A stretch of 52,920 bases of DNA from Candidatus Nitrosotenuis sp. (GTDB lineage Archaea; Thermoproteota; Nitrososphaeria; Nitrososphaerales; Nitrosopumilaceae): NCBI GenBank assembly GCA_004322465.1, contig SCVO01000056.1, positions 1 to 52,920 on the forward strand, in the 5' to 3' direction. This document shows positions 1-8,311 of the stretch, piece by piece (within the stretch, counting starts at the first letter, position 1; every line of letters starts with the position of its first letter). The notes beneath the pieces were generated by a model, which saw nothing but the letters and a program-made list of their open reading frames with translations, did no database searches and was not told the origin of the DNA. A program made the translations under genes and the position numbers.

Positions 1-45
1 AGCGACTAAATGAGTAAAATAGAGGCACAAACTTTGGCAATACAA

Positions 46-120
46 GGGCTGGTGGTTTAGTGGTATAATGCTGCATTCGCAATGCAGAAGTCGAGGGTTC
101 AATTCCCTCCCAGTCCACCA
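46..120 (+). tRNA. tRNA-Ala (anticodon CGC), CCA encoded
   Basis: The cloverleaf can be drawn by hand. The acceptor stem GGGCTGG (46-52) pairs with CCAGTCC (110-116) and includes a G3:U70 wobble, the identity element of alanine tRNA. The anticodon stem CTGCA/TGCAG (71-75/83-87) encloses loop TTCGCAA with anticodon CGC at 78-80. The T arm is GAGGG-TTCAATT-CCCTC. The discriminator A is at 117 and CCA is encoded at 118-120. No intron is visible. Confidence 0.96.
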
Positions 121-370
121 CATAAATTAAAATGAAAAAATACAGACGTCTTCAAGAATTCAGAAGATTGCCACTGTAACTTAGAAACAGTGAAAAGTTC
201 CAGTTTACAAGGCTATCAAAGCAGACATTGCAAGTTTGTTTACATAACGGCATTACATAGACGTTAGACTCATCCAGCATAATTTACATTCAGAAATAAT
301 TCTGACCAGCCCAGTCAAACCAGTACAGTTCAATTCCAGGACGCCAATCTTGTTCAATTACGGGTTTGTT
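121..370. other. Intergenic stretch after tRNA-Ala, no gene seen
   Basis: No credible reading frame was found on either strand. A weak inverted repeat, CACTGT near 172 and ACAGTG near 188, could form a small hairpin, but nothing else supports a function. The stretch ends at the stop codon of the small minus-strand zinc-ribbon gene at 371. Confidence 0.4.
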
Positions 371-478
371 TTATTGTGGTACCCATCCGCCACAAGAAAG
401 GCAGATATTCATGCCGTCCTCGTTCACATATCTTTCAGATCCTGGAGGACACTTACACTGTGGGATTTGATCTTCCAT
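371..478 (-). CDS. Tiny zinc-ribbon protein (35 aa)
   Basis: This 35-residue frame runs from ATG (complement of 476-478) to TAA (complement of 371-373). It reads MEDQIPQCKCPPGSERY at its start and carries a CxC pair (residues 8 and 10) and a CxxC pair (26 and 29), spaced as in a one-finger zinc ribbon. An A/T-rich box (CTTAAAAG) lies about 28 bases upstream of the ATG on the minus strand, where an archaeal TATA box would serve a leaderless transcript. Family and function are not recognised. Several similar mini zinc ribbons occur in this window, which raises confidence that it is a real gene. Confidence 0.55.
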   Translation of the reverse strand: MEDQIPQCKCPPGSERYVNEDGMNICLSCGGWVPQ

Positions 479-604
479 GTGGTCTAGTATAGGTCATTCA
501 ATCTTTTAAGACTTTCAGCGATGTATGAGGGTTAAATCGAATAACTGTTTGCATAAAATATTTTGAAATTTAACTTTATTAGAATTGCTCTCCAGAATGA
601 GATA

Positions 605-715
605 GGACGAAGCTGACTTGGCTGCAAGGCATCCTTTGCTTTGGGCAGACGGGGAGTGTCTACCGGCAAACTGGTGCCACAACAACACAGGCCTCTATGT
701 TGTGTCAGCTTCTTG
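605..715 (+). ncRNA. Candidate structured non-coding RNA
   Basis: A GC-richer island lies within AT-rich intergenic DNA. A perfect 9-bp closing stem, GAAGCTGAC (609-617) with GTCAGCTTC (704-712), encloses four possible hairpins: GCAAGG/CCTTTGC (624-639, one bulged T), AGAC/GTCT (647-661), ACCGG-CAAA-CTGGT (662-675) and ACAACA/TGTTGT (682-703). The ACCGG/CTGGT hairpin is complete only on the plus strand (G:U there, A:C on the other strand), so plus is preferred. A TATA-like stretch (AACTTTATTAG, about 571-581) lies some 25 bases upstream. No RNA family was recognised. Confidence 0.4.
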
Positions 716-924
716 TGGTATGTTACGTCACAATGAAAGATAAGGGTGTGTCTGTATTTTCTGATAACATGTTTGGCTACGAATGCGATCACTGAACAAG
801 TTTTTAATTTTGTTGGATAATTATTCAAAAAAATGAATATTTGTACAGTATTACAATATAATATTGAATATATTAATAGAAATTCTATAATTTACCATAT
901 ATATGTATAATACGTATACAGACC

Positions 925-1068
925 ATGAGCTATTGTATAGAATGTGGAGACGAAGCAGAAGTATGCTTCTGTAAGACAGAAAAAAAGCCAATTGACGAAT
1001 ACCTAGAAGCAATGAAAGAGTGTACGGAACTCAAGTGCTACTGCAGAAAGCACATGCCCAGGAGTTGA
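925..1068 (+). CDS. Small Cys-rich protein (47 aa)
   Basis: ATG at 925, stop TGA at 1066-1068. The 47-residue product starts MSYCIECGDEAEVCFC and has cysteines at residues 4, 7, 14, 16, 32, 37 and 39, arranged as CxxC, CxC and CxC pairs followed by K-H; this is consistent with binding one or two zinc ions. A TATA-rich palindrome (GTATAATAC, 905-913) lies just upstream. The gene sits 4 bases ahead of the Lrp/AsnC-like gene and is probably co-transcribed with it. Function is not recognised. Confidence 0.6.
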   Translation: MSYCIECGDEAEVCFCKTEKKPIDEYLEAMKECTELKCYCRKHMPRS

Positions 1069-1072
1069 TTTT

Positions 1073-1312
1073 TTGTCGTCGGCATATGTTTTGATAAACT
1101 GTGATCTTGGAGCAGAGGAAAAGGTGATCTCTGAACTCAAGTCGGTTGGCAGAGTAAAGGAAATGCACGGAGTCTTTGGCGCGTACGACATCATTGCCAA
1201 AATTGAGGCACCGTCAAACGAGATGGTGCGTGACATAATCACGTCAAGGATTAGAAGGATTGACAGAATTAGGTCTACTCTTACTTTGATGGGAATAGAG
1301 GGGCAAGAGTAG
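1073..1312 (+). CDS. Stand-alone Lrp/AsnC ligand-binding (RAM) domain protein
   Basis: A 79-residue protein with TTG as the only usable start codon. It has the alpha/beta pattern of the Lrp/AsnC effector-binding domain: first strand AYVLINCDLGAEE, helix with VISELKSVGRVKEMHGVFG, strand AYDIIAKIEAPS, and a C-terminal strand ending TLTLMGIEG. No helix-turn-helix is present, so it cannot bind DNA alone; single-domain versions of this fold act as small-molecule sensors or partner with full-length Lrp proteins. The ATG of the following gene starts directly after its TAG stop, so the two are almost certainly translated from one mRNA. The ligand cannot be told from sequence. Confidence 0.85.
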   Translation: MSSAYVLINCDLGAEEKVISELKSVGRVKEMHGVFGAYDIIAKIEAPSNEMVRDIITSRIRRIDRIRSTLTLMGIEGQE

Positions 1313-1714
1313 ATGCACCTCCTTCACAAAATCCTTTATCCCGGATATGACGTAAAGTGTAAGAAGTTAACAAAAGAAAATGAAATCAGATTTGCTGGAA
1401 TAATCGACAAGGATGGCATGATAGTCGCGGGCGGATTCAAAAAGGGACTCATCCCACTTGAGAAAGACAGATTGAGGCTGGAGGAATTTATGGAATTTGT
1501 TTACGAGATTTCTCAGAGAAAGTCCTTTGACAGTTCATTGGGTCCAATAAACTATCTTGCCGCAAGAAGGGACAAGATTGTTCTGATCAGTTTTCCGCTA
1601 ACAGATCTGACATTGCTGATTTCAGCTGATCATACGATCGATATTGAAAAGCTGGCAAGCCACGTAGTAGATGTGTTTGATTCAGAGCAGTCACGATTCT
1701 CTGACGGCACATAG
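1313..1714 (+). CDS. Roadblock/LC7-like small protein (DUF6659-type)
   Basis: A 133-residue soluble protein without signal peptide or membrane segment. The pattern is a helix (residues 1-20), a strand pair with FAGIIDKDGMIVAGGFKKG (about 27-46), a helix with LEEFMEFVYEISQR, then NYLAARRDKIVLISFPL and a strand TLLISADHTID (about 85-110). This resembles roadblock/LC7 or profilin-like folds that occur in many copies in Nitrososphaerota. Such proteins often partner with small GTPases or scaffold complexes, but no GTPase lies next to it. It starts directly after the stop of the Lrp-like gene, with which it forms a short operon. Function is unknown; the fold assignment is tentative. Confidence 0.75.
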   Translation: MHLLHKILYPGYDVKCKKLTKENEIRFAGIIDKDGMIVAGGFKKGLIPLEKDRLRLEEFMEFVYEISQRKSFDSSLGPINYLAARRDKIVLISFPLTDLTLLISADHTIDIEKLASHVVDVFDSEQSRFSDGT

Positions 1715-1809
1715 TGGGAATTCGTGCCTAAAATCATGGCTCTGGTCATAATTATTGCCCATTTCGGCTGTGTGGCAATAGTTTTTGGCAAAACACCATG
1801 TAAGAAGAA

Positions 1810-3225
1810 CTAGACGATTGATAATTGGGATATCCTTTTTCGTATTATCAGTGTGAGTATTATCGATGATATGGAAATGATCGCCGCGGTAAGAAATATC
1901 AGACTGTAGGATTCTGGGGTTGGGAAGGTTCCAGCCAGGTCCTTGATTGTACCCTGATGAGTTTGCATATACATTGCAGCAAGTGCTGGTCCTACTGAGG
2001 AACCGATTATTCTAATCAGGGTAGACATGCCCATTGATGCTCCGCTGAACTGTTTTGGAGTCAAAAGCAAAATTATGTTTGTAGCTCCCACGCCAGTCAG
2101 AGACAATCCAACAGAAAGAACCGCGAGGTTTGCAGAAACATACAATGTGTTGGAGTGGAAAAAGTACAGGCTGAAAAATCCAAGTGTTGTTATCACATTT
2201 CCCAAAAGCACTGGCTTTAGGATGCCAAGCCTTGATATGATTAGTCCAGATGTCGGGCCAAATATGAGCAGCACCAGTGCAAATGGAAGCTGTGTGTGCG
2301 CCGCATCAAGTGAGTCGCCGCCAAACCCAAACGGCGAGGGGTTTCTAACCAGGATTGGAATCGTTTGAAAGACCATAAACATTGACATGCCCACAACCAT
2401 GATCATGATGTTTGCTGCCAAAAGATTCCGGTTTGACAGCAGATTGAAATTGATGATTGGCGAGACTGCTTTTTTTTCCACTATGATAAACGAGAGCAGT
2501 GATGATACTCCTACGGTTACCGTTACAAGTAGCTGCGGCGAATGTATGTCACTTTCTACAAGTGTCAGAGAAAGCAAAAATGAGATTATGGTTACCGCAA
2601 GAACTACAGCCCCCATAATGTCAAGGCTTGGTTTTTTGCCAAGCTCTACGTGTATTGGGCTTTCAGGTATTAGCCTCATTATTATGATAACCAGCGCTAT
2701 TGCAGCAGGTATAGTAAAGAAAAATGTAAACTGCCAGCCAAATTGGTGAATGATGTTTCCTCCAAAGAGTAGCCCCATAACGGATCCCGCTGCAAACATG
2801 GATGTTATGAGACCCTGTCCAACTGCGAGCTTGTTTACTGGAAGCTGGTCCCGGATAATTCCAAATGCAATTGGAAACATAGAAATCCCAACTCCTTGCA
2901 GTGCCCTGACTGCCAGCATTGAATAGATGTTTGTTGCAAATCCTCCAAGCGATACGCCTGTCGTGTATATTATCATGATGACTAGCAGCATTTTTTTCTT
3001 GCCGTACATGTCTCCAAGCTTTCCTACAATAGGTGTCATCACCGCACCTGCAATGAGATATGTGGTAAGAATCCACGAGGACGTGCTGTACGATATGGAA
3101 AAGTCTTTGATCAGATCAGGGATTGCAGGAATCAGCATTGTCTCTGCATACATTACCATTGTTGCAATAGAAGACAGTATGACCAGTGTCTTCCATGCAG
3201 AGAGATGCGCTTTGTCTAAGGACAT
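1810..3225 (-). CDS. MFS transporter, DHA2 (EmrB/QacA-like) family
   Basis: A 471-residue polytopic membrane protein with about 12-14 hydrophobic segments. Motif A of the major facilitator superfamily is present as GKLGDMYGKKKM (68-79) between TM2 and TM3, and the G-rich stretch GQGLITSMFAAGSVMGLLFGG around residues 136-156 corresponds to the drug/H+ antiporter motif C region. Length and layout fit proton-driven multidrug or metabolite efflux. It stands alone, with the secreted-protein gene downstream in transcription start order (4394) on the same strand but separated by about 50 bases. The substrate cannot be inferred. A TetR- or MarR-type regulator, usual beside bacterial homologues, is not present. 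Confidence 0.88.
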   Translation of the reverse strand: MSLDKAHLSAWKTLVILSSIATMVMYAETMLIPAIPDLIKDFSISYSTSSWILTTYLIAGAVMTPIVGKLGDMYGKKKMLLVIMIIYTTGVSLGGFATNIYSMLAVRALQGVGISMFPIAFGIIRDQLPVNKLAVGQGLITSMFAAGSVMGLLFGGNIIHQFGWQFTFFFTIPAAIALVIIIMRLIPESPIHVELGKKPSLDIMGAVVLAVTIISFLLSLTLVESDIHSPQLLVTVTVGVSSLLSFIIVEKKAVSPIINFNLLSNRNLLAANIMIMVVGMSMFMVFQTIPILVRNPSPFGFGGDSLDAAHTQLPFALVLLIFGPTSGLIISRLGILKPVLLGNVITTLGFFSLYFFHSNTLYVSANLAVLSVGLSLTGVGATNIILLLTPKQFSGASMGMSTLIRIIGSSVGPALAAMYMQTHQGTIKDLAGTFPTPESYSLIFLTAAIISISSIILTLIIRKRISQLSIV

Positions 3226-3275
3226 CTATGTACCTTCAGCGCTTTTTGATATCATCCACAGGTGGGATTTTGGCA

Positions 3276-4394
3276 TTATTGTGATGTGATTTCGACTAGT
3301 TTTGAATTCGTAATTTCTTTTTCCGTATTTTCTTCTGAATAAGAGGCGTTAATGGAGTATTGGCCAGGACCTACTTGCGTATTGTTGCCGTCAAGTTGGT
3401 TCCATTCCCAGTTGGTAGAGTTTCCAGGCGACAGCGCAATTAGCATCATCTTTAGTACGCCGCTTGGCGCATATTGCTCGCCATTTGGACCGGTAATAGA
3501 ATAACCCCATCCGATTGGGAAAAGCCTAGCGCTTCCAGAATTTGTGATAGTGAAATTAATTGGTTCGCCGATTGCGTATTGGTCTTTTTCCGTGGTTATT
3601 TCAAGACTTGATTGAATTGGCGTGTTGGATGATTCAGGTTTGCATTCTCCCCTGTAGTATTGCCACTCTTCGCATTTAGAGCCGTCTGAAAATACACAGA
3701 TTCCCTCTACGCCGGCATCGGTTTGACTCATTTCGATTTTTCCTCCATTATCAAAACAGTATGTAGATGCCGGATTTGGTACTTGCTTTGGGTTTTCGGT
3801 TTCTAGGTTTGCCTCTTTGAGAATTGTGCCCCAGGTACGCTCTGCAAGTATTTTTGCAGTTTCCGGTTTGACACATACTGCTGTGTCCGTCGATGCTTTT
3901 TGCACAAGCGCAAGTCCGTCATGACATACAACGTCTTGCGGCAAAACTCCGTTCGTCATTTGTTGTTTTGGAGACAGTAGACCTTCTTCCTTTGATACCA
4001 AAATAGTAGCTATATAGTCAGCAGATGTGATGTTTTTGGTGCTAGTTGGATATGGATCCATCTTGATTAAACTTATCAGATAGCCGTCAAATGAAACTGG
4101 TTTGTTGTATGCCATCGTACTCAGTGTGAGATTTCCCATTTGCTCATTGTGTATGAGGCTTAGTTGGGCTTTGGCCTCACCTGCCCAGATACAAGTGACG
4201 TCAGATGGGCACCTAGAATCTTCTATGTGGTTTAGTGTGATCTGAAGACTTTCTGATTCTAAGAATGCTGATTCGTTAACATGTAATTTGATTGGTAAAT
4301 TTAATTGCGGGAATCCTATTTGGTCCGATTCCTGACCTGCAGCAAATGGAATCGCAAACAGGCAAAGCATCCCCAGTAAAAGTAAGCCTTTCAT
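3276..4394 (-). CDS. Secreted multi-domain protein with DUF333-like and BsuPI-like domains
   Basis: 372 residues. Residues 1-20 form a Sec signal peptide (hydrophobic core LLLLGMLCLFAIPFAAG). Residues about 30-135 form a beta-rich domain with the motif CPSDVTCIWAGEA (62-74), seen in secreted proteins of many archaea and bacteria. Residues about 207-252 resemble the DUF333 (putative hemolysin) module, with YCFDNGGKIEM and CVFSDGSKCEEWQYYRGEC containing four cysteines. Residues about 262-370 resemble the BsuPI intracellular-proteinase-inhibitor beta sandwich (typical phrase YAIGEPINFTITNSG). It is probably exported or cell-surface attached. Function is unknown; the domain calls come from motif recall only. 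Confidence 0.7.
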   Translation of the reverse strand: MKGLLLLGMLCLFAIPFAAGQESDQIGFPQLNLPIKLHVNESAFLESESLQITLNHIEDSRCPSDVTCIWAGEAKAQLSLIHNEQMGNLTLSTMAYNKPVSFDGYLISLIKMDPYPTSTKNITSADYIATILVSKEEGLLSPKQQMTNGVLPQDVVCHDGLALVQKASTDTAVCVKPETAKILAERTWGTILKEANLETENPKQVPNPASTYCFDNGGKIEMSQTDAGVEGICVFSDGSKCEEWQYYRGECKPESSNTPIQSSLEITTEKDQYAIGEPINFTITNSGSARLFPIGWGYSITGPNGEQYAPSGVLKMMLIALSPGNSTNWEWNQLDGNNTQVGPGQYSINASYSEENTEKEITNSKLVEITSQ

Positions 4395-4498
4395 GCTTGG
4401 AAAGTTTTTGTGATAAATTTAGAGTTTGCTGATAATTTATCATGGACAATGTTCTGAACTTGAAAGACCGTGTTTGATCATGACAAGATTTGGGCAGA

Positions 4499-6886
4499 CT
4501 ATCCAAGATAACGCTCAGGGTTCCACCTTTTCAGTAAAAGCGAACTTCCAGTCACAGAAACAGAGCTGGCAGCCATTGCCATTCCCGCCACAGCGGGATA
4601 GAGTAGTCCAAGTCCAGCAACCGGAATCAAGGCCGCATTATATACAAATGCGTAAAAGATATTCTGTTTTATTTTGCCGACAGTTTTTTTGCTAATCTCA
4701 AATGCAGATACGACACTTCTAAGATCGTCCCGTACTAGTACTACATTGCCCGCCTCTATTGCAATATCCGCCCCACTCCCTATTGCAATGCCGACATCTG
4801 CCTGAGTCAGTGCGGCCGCATCGTTTATTCCGTCACCTACCATCGCAACCTTGTTTTCGCGCTGTAGTTCTTTTATTGCATCCAATTTGTCCTGCGGCAA
4901 AACATTTGCAATTATCTGATTTATTCCAATCTCCTTTGCCACAGTCTGAGCTGTCTTTTCATTATCTCCAGTAAGCATTACCACTTGGATTCCCTTTTTT
5001 GTCAGCGATTCCACAGTGGCCTTTGCAGTTTGTTTTGGGATGTCGAGCAGGCTGATAATTCCAACCAGTTTTCTATTCAAGCCCACCAGAATCGTAGTTT
5101 TTCCTTGCTGCTGCAATTGCGAAATGATTTCCTGCGAGGATTTTGTTTCAATTCCTTCATCCGTCAACAACACTTGTCTTCCTACGACAATTACGGAATC
5201 ATTGTAAACTGCTTTGACTCCCTTGCCAGGAATTGCAACAAAGTCAGTCGGATCTGCAATTACACCGTTTGCCTTTTGTAGAATTGCCTTGCCAAGCGGA
5301 TGCTCTGAGTTTTTTTCTGCAATTGCGGCAATCTCCAATATTTTGCTCGAGTCAAACTCAGGATCAACTGATACGGTGTCGGTGACTTGCGGTTTTCCTT
5401 CTGTCAGTGTTCCCGTCTTGTCAAACACCATAACAGTCACCTTGCTTAGCACCTCTAATGCCTCGCCGTCCTTGAACAATACTCCGTGTTGCGCAGCTTT
5501 GCTCATTCCAACCATTACCGCAGTTGGCGTGGCAAGGCCTAGTGCGCACGGACACGCGACTACAAGAATTGCGACTGCAGGAATCAGAGCAGCTGCAACG
5601 TGCCCGCCAAACGGAACAAAGTACCATCCAAGAAACGTAGCTCCGGCAATTCCCATTACCATCAGTGCGAAGTAGCCGGCAATTTTGTCAACCAATCTCT
5701 GAATTGAGGGCTTTTTTCCCATCGCATCCTCTACCAGATTGATTATTTGGGAGAGGACTGTATCTTTTCCAATCCTTGTTGCGCGAATAACAAGTGCGCC
5801 TTCCTTGTTTACAGTTCCGCCAATCACTGGATCACCTGTTTTTTTTCCAACAGGCATTGACTCTCCGGTAACCATTGATTCATCTACTGCAGAGTGCCCA
5901 TCAACCACAATACTGTCAACTGGTATTCTTTCTCCAGGCCTAACCGTAATGAGGTTGCCAAGACTTATCTGCTCTATTGGGATCTGGACTTCGCCATTTT
6001 CTGTTTTTAGCGATGCAGTCTTTGGCTGTAACTCTAGCATTTTTTTTATGATTGACGAGGTTTTTCCCTTGGTTTTGTTTTCAAGGTATTTTCCCAGTAT
6101 GATGAATGTGATCACGACTGTAGACGCGTCATAGTAAATTTTATCCCAGGACGGGTTTGGGAATGTGTTATACAGGCTGAACAGGTATGCTGCAGTCGTT
6201 CCAACCACTACCAGAGTGTCCATGTTTGCAGACCTTAACTTGGCAATCCTGAATGCACCAGAATAGAATCTGCTTCCGGCTACAAACTGGACCACGCTTG
6301 CACATGCGAGCATCAGATATGCTGCAACGTTACTTCCGGCCAAGGGGATAAACGACAGATACTCAGGATATCCAAAAATCAAAATTGGAATTGTAAACGC
6401 GATGCCAATAACAAATAATTTTCCAAGTTTTTTTGCCTCTAGTTCCTCTGCCGATTCAGAAAGATCCTCAGACAACACATGATAGCCATTTTTTGTAATG
6501 AACTGCCTAATATCAGAAAGTGAAAGCAGTGCTGGGTTGTATTCTATTATCCCCTGGCTATTGCCATAATTTACGGATACACTCCTTACCCCGTCCAGTC
6601 TTTCCAGTTTTTTTTGAAGACTATGCGCGTCTCCAGAATCTGTGATTCCGGCAATTTTTACTGTAAGTTTTTCATAGACCACATGATACCCTGCACTTTG
6701 TATTGCTTTTTCGATTGTTTGCAGGCTGACAGCAGATGGATCAAACTCTAGATCAGCCTTTTGTGATGCGAGGTTTACTTCGCATTTTGTGACACCGACT
6801 ACCTTTGCGACGTATTTTTGGATAGAGTTTACGCATCCGGCGCAGTGCATGCCGCCAATTTTTAGCACGGTCTGCTTTGTTTCCAT
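4499..6886 (-). CDS. copA: Copper-translocating P1B-type ATPase
   Basis: 795 residues. An N-terminal heavy-metal-associated domain has GMHCAGC (C15, C18). A second domain (about residues 74-140) keeps the HMA fold but has lost its CxxC (GITDSGD in that position). Eight membrane helices are expected. The actuator motif TGES is at 340-343, the transmembrane metal site CPC at 445-447, the phosphorylation motif DKTGT at 489-493, SEHPLG near 535 and the hinge [10 protein letters not shown] further on. The CPC site defines Cu+ export (P1B-1). It is transcribed away from a TRASH-domain regulator, and a perfect 16-bp palindrome lies between them, implying copper-responsive control. Copper handling matters in ammonia oxidisers because ammonia monooxygenase and their electron carriers contain copper. 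Confidence 0.96.
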   Translation of the reverse strand: METKQTVLKIGGMHCAGCVNSIQKYVAKVVGVTKCEVNLASQKADLEFDPSAVSLQTIEKAIQSAGYHVVYEKLTVKIAGITDSGDAHSLQKKLERLDGVRSVSVNYGNSQGIIEYNPALLSLSDIRQFITKNGYHVLSEDLSESAEELEAKKLGKLFVIGIAFTIPILIFGYPEYLSFIPLAGSNVAAYLMLACASVVQFVAGSRFYSGAFRIAKLRSANMDTLVVVGTTAAYLFSLYNTFPNPSWDKIYYDASTVVITFIILGKYLENKTKGKTSSIIKKMLELQPKTASLKTENGEVQIPIEQISLGNLITVRPGERIPVDSIVVDGHSAVDESMVTGESMPVGKKTGDPVIGGTVNKEGALVIRATRIGKDTVLSQIINLVEDAMGKKPSIQRLVDKIAGYFALMVMGIAGATFLGWYFVPFGGHVAAALIPAVAILVVACPCALGLATPTAVMVGMSKAAQHGVLFKDGEALEVLSKVTVMVFDKTGTLTEGKPQVTDTVSVDPEFDSSKILEIAAIAEKNSEHPLGKAILQKANGVIADPTDFVAIPGKGVKAVYNDSVIVVGRQVLLTDEGIETKSSQEIISQLQQQGKTTILVGLNRKLVGIISLLDIPKQTAKATVESLTKKGIQVVMLTGDNEKTAQTVAKEIGINQIIANVLPQDKLDAIKELQRENKVAMVGDGINDAAALTQADVGIAIGSGADIAIEAGNVVLVRDDLRSVVSAFEISKKTVGKIKQNIFYAFVYNAALIPVAGLGLLYPAVAGMAMAASSVSVTGSSLLLKRWNPERYLG

Positions 6887-6901
6887 TATACGGTATGATG
6901 A

Positions 6902-6942
6902 CTTTACAGTGTACTTAAGATCTGTACTTTACAATTGTAAAG
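6902..6942. promoter_or_regulatory. Copper-operator-like palindromes between copA and its regulator
   Basis: CTTTACAATTGTAAAG at 6927-6942 is a perfect 16-bp palindrome. A related degenerate copy, CTTTACAGTGTACTTAAG, sits at 6902-6919, 25 bp away. Both lie in the 95-bp divergent promoter of copA (start 6886) and the TRASH-domain regulator (start 6982), the expected place for the regulator to bind. Operator function is inferred. Confidence 0.65.
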
Positions 6943-6981
6943 CCGGTAAAACTGATAAGGACCAAAAGCCATACAGGTGTC

Positions 6982-7419
6982 ATGCCATTCAAGCTAGACG
7001 ACGTTGATTATGCAATACTTGAATCCCTAAACAAGGACGGAAGAAAGTCGTTTAGGCAGATTTCAAGAGAGGTCAAGGTAAGCACTCCAACGGTAAAGGC
7101 GCGATACGAAAGGCTGGTAAACATCGGCCTGATAAAGGCAGTTTTACCAATCATAGACTTTGGCAAGCTTGAAAACAAAACAGGCATAAAGCTAGACGAA
7201 ATACGCTCAAAAACCATCAAAAATCGCGATGTAAAGATAACAAGGGGCCTACTTGTCAAAATGTCTTGCGACTATTGCAATGGGCCGGTTCCTGAAAAAC
7301 CCAGTATTTTGAAAATTGCAAGTTTTGAGAGATTTTTTTGCTGTACATCGTGCAGGGGCTTGTATAAAGAAAAATACAAAGGTCGGATTGAAAAGTTATC
7401 AGGCAAGACTGCGATTTGA
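6982..7419 (+). CDS. Lrp-type winged helix + TRASH domain copper-responsive regulator
   Basis: 145 residues. Residues 1-55 form an Lrp/AsnC-type helix-turn-helix (DYAILESLNKDGRKSFRQIS, then STPTVKARYERL as recognition helix). The C-terminal part carries a TRASH-type treble-clef metal site with C96 and C99 (CDYC) plus C120, C121 and C124 (CCTSC). This HTH-TRASH layout matches archaeal copper regulators such as CopT/CopR of Sulfolobus. It faces copA across a palindromic operator, so control of copA by copper is the natural reading; whether it represses or activates cannot be told. The ATG at 6982 is preferred since it places the HTH at the N-terminus. Confidence 0.88.
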   Translation: MPFKLDDVDYAILESLNKDGRKSFRQISREVKVSTPTVKARYERLVNIGLIKAVLPIIDFGKLENKTGIKLDEIRSKTIKNRDVKITRGLLVKMSCDYCNGPVPEKPSILKIASFERFFCCTSCRGLYKEKYKGRIEKLSGKTAI

Positions 7420-7481
7420 TGCAGCCCAGAACGGTTTTGTAATTTTTCAAAATCTGATATGTGTGAATATCGGGATTAGTT

Positions 7482-7865
7482 CTATTCCTTCTTTTCCTCA
7501 TCGTCGTCAAGTTTTTTGTCAATTTCCTTCTGCAAATCCTTGTAACGGTCATATTTTTTGGTCCATTTGGACAGAACTATCCACTGCCTGATTCCAATTC
7601 CAAGCCACACCAGCGATATGATGAGAGGTACCATTCTTATCGGAACAAATTTGTGGTGTGGCCCATCGCGTTCCATTTTTTGGTCCATCTCAAATGGCGG
7701 CGCAAATATTGCAGTAGTGATCAGAAACGTCACAGGTGTGATTACCATTACGCTCAGTATCATGATGATGAACAGGGATTTTGTTGTATTTAGCTGGGAA
7801 ATTATTCCGTCCATGATTTTGAAGATGTTATCAGGAGATTGCTCGTCTTTGCCCTTGTCAGTCAT
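7482..7865 (-). CDS. Two-TM membrane protein, unknown function
   Basis: 127 residues with two clear membrane helices (about 31-54 and 77-96) and charged ends; the C-terminal tail (97-127) is highly charged and probably helical (KKYDRYKDLQKEIDKKLDDD). A short loop with FAPPFEMDQKMERDGPHH joins the helices. Its start lies about 50 bp from the end of the winged-helix gene on the same strand, so the two are probably co-transcribed. No family was recognised. Confidence 0.7.
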   Translation of the reverse strand: MTDKGKDEQSPDNIFKIMDGIISQLNTTKSLFIIMILSVMVITPVTFLITTAIFAPPFEMDQKMERDGPHHKFVPIRMVPLIISLVWLGIGIRQWIVLSKWTKKYDRYKDLQKEIDKKLDDDEEKKE

Positions 7866-7913
7866 GATTTACTGTCCTCCTTGGATTCGATTAAAAACAC
7901 TTTAGGAACTTTG

Positions 7914-8210
7914 TTACTCATCTGTTCCCACCTTTCTTGGGAATAGCTCCTCATACGGCTCCAAGAGTGCCTTTAGGATTTCTTTTCCCTTGTCTGAGAC
8001 GCGGTATTTTATTATGGCCTTGTTGCCCCACGGCTCGTCAATTCTTGTAATCATTCCCTTTTTGACCATGTCATCCAGTATTCCCTTATGCTTTACGTTG
8101 TTTAGTCCACAGTAAGTCATCAGTTTGCTCTGATTTAGCTCTCCATGTTCGTACAGTTTCAGAATGATATCTTTTCTGATATAGATTCTATCTCTGTACT
8201 CATGGACCAA
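7914..8210 (-). CDS. Winged-helix transcriptional regulator
   Basis: 98 residues from a TTG start (no in-frame ATG upstream of the domain). The body is a winged helix of the archaeal one-domain type: RKDIILKLYEHGELNQSKLM, then LNNVKHKGILDDMVKKGMI (recognition helix), then the wing RIDEPWGNKAIIKYRVSDKG. It reads away from the PepSY protein gene at 8312, and a palindrome (8249-8263) lies between them. The layout suggests it controls itself and/or the PepSY gene. The signal is unknown; no metal-binding Cys/His cluster is seen. Confidence 0.8.
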   Translation of the reverse strand: MVHEYRDRIYIRKDIILKLYEHGELNQSKLMTYCGLNNVKHKGILDDMVKKGMITRIDEPWGNKAIIKYRVSDKGKEILKALLEPYEELFPRKVGTDE

Positions 8211-8248
8211 TCCAATTTCCAGTCCTTTAAATAGTAAATTAAGAGTGC

Positions 8249-8263
8249 GGTAACTAAGTTACC
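8249..8263. promoter_or_regulatory. Operator-like palindrome
   Basis: GGTAACTAAGTTACC is a perfect 7-1-7 palindrome in the 101-bp divergent region between the winged-helix regulator (start 8210) and the PepSY-type secreted protein (start 8312). It is a plausible binding site for the neighbouring regulator. The function is inferred from position. Confidence 0.5.
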
Positions 8264-8311
8264 TAACATTGGTGAACAAGTGTTTTAATTCAATTTTGGT
8301 TTCTATTCCCA

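Noticed and set aside
532-828. 98-residue minus-strand frame
   Set aside because: It covers the folded element at 605-715, its product has no domain pattern, and its GC-rich part is explained by RNA stems.
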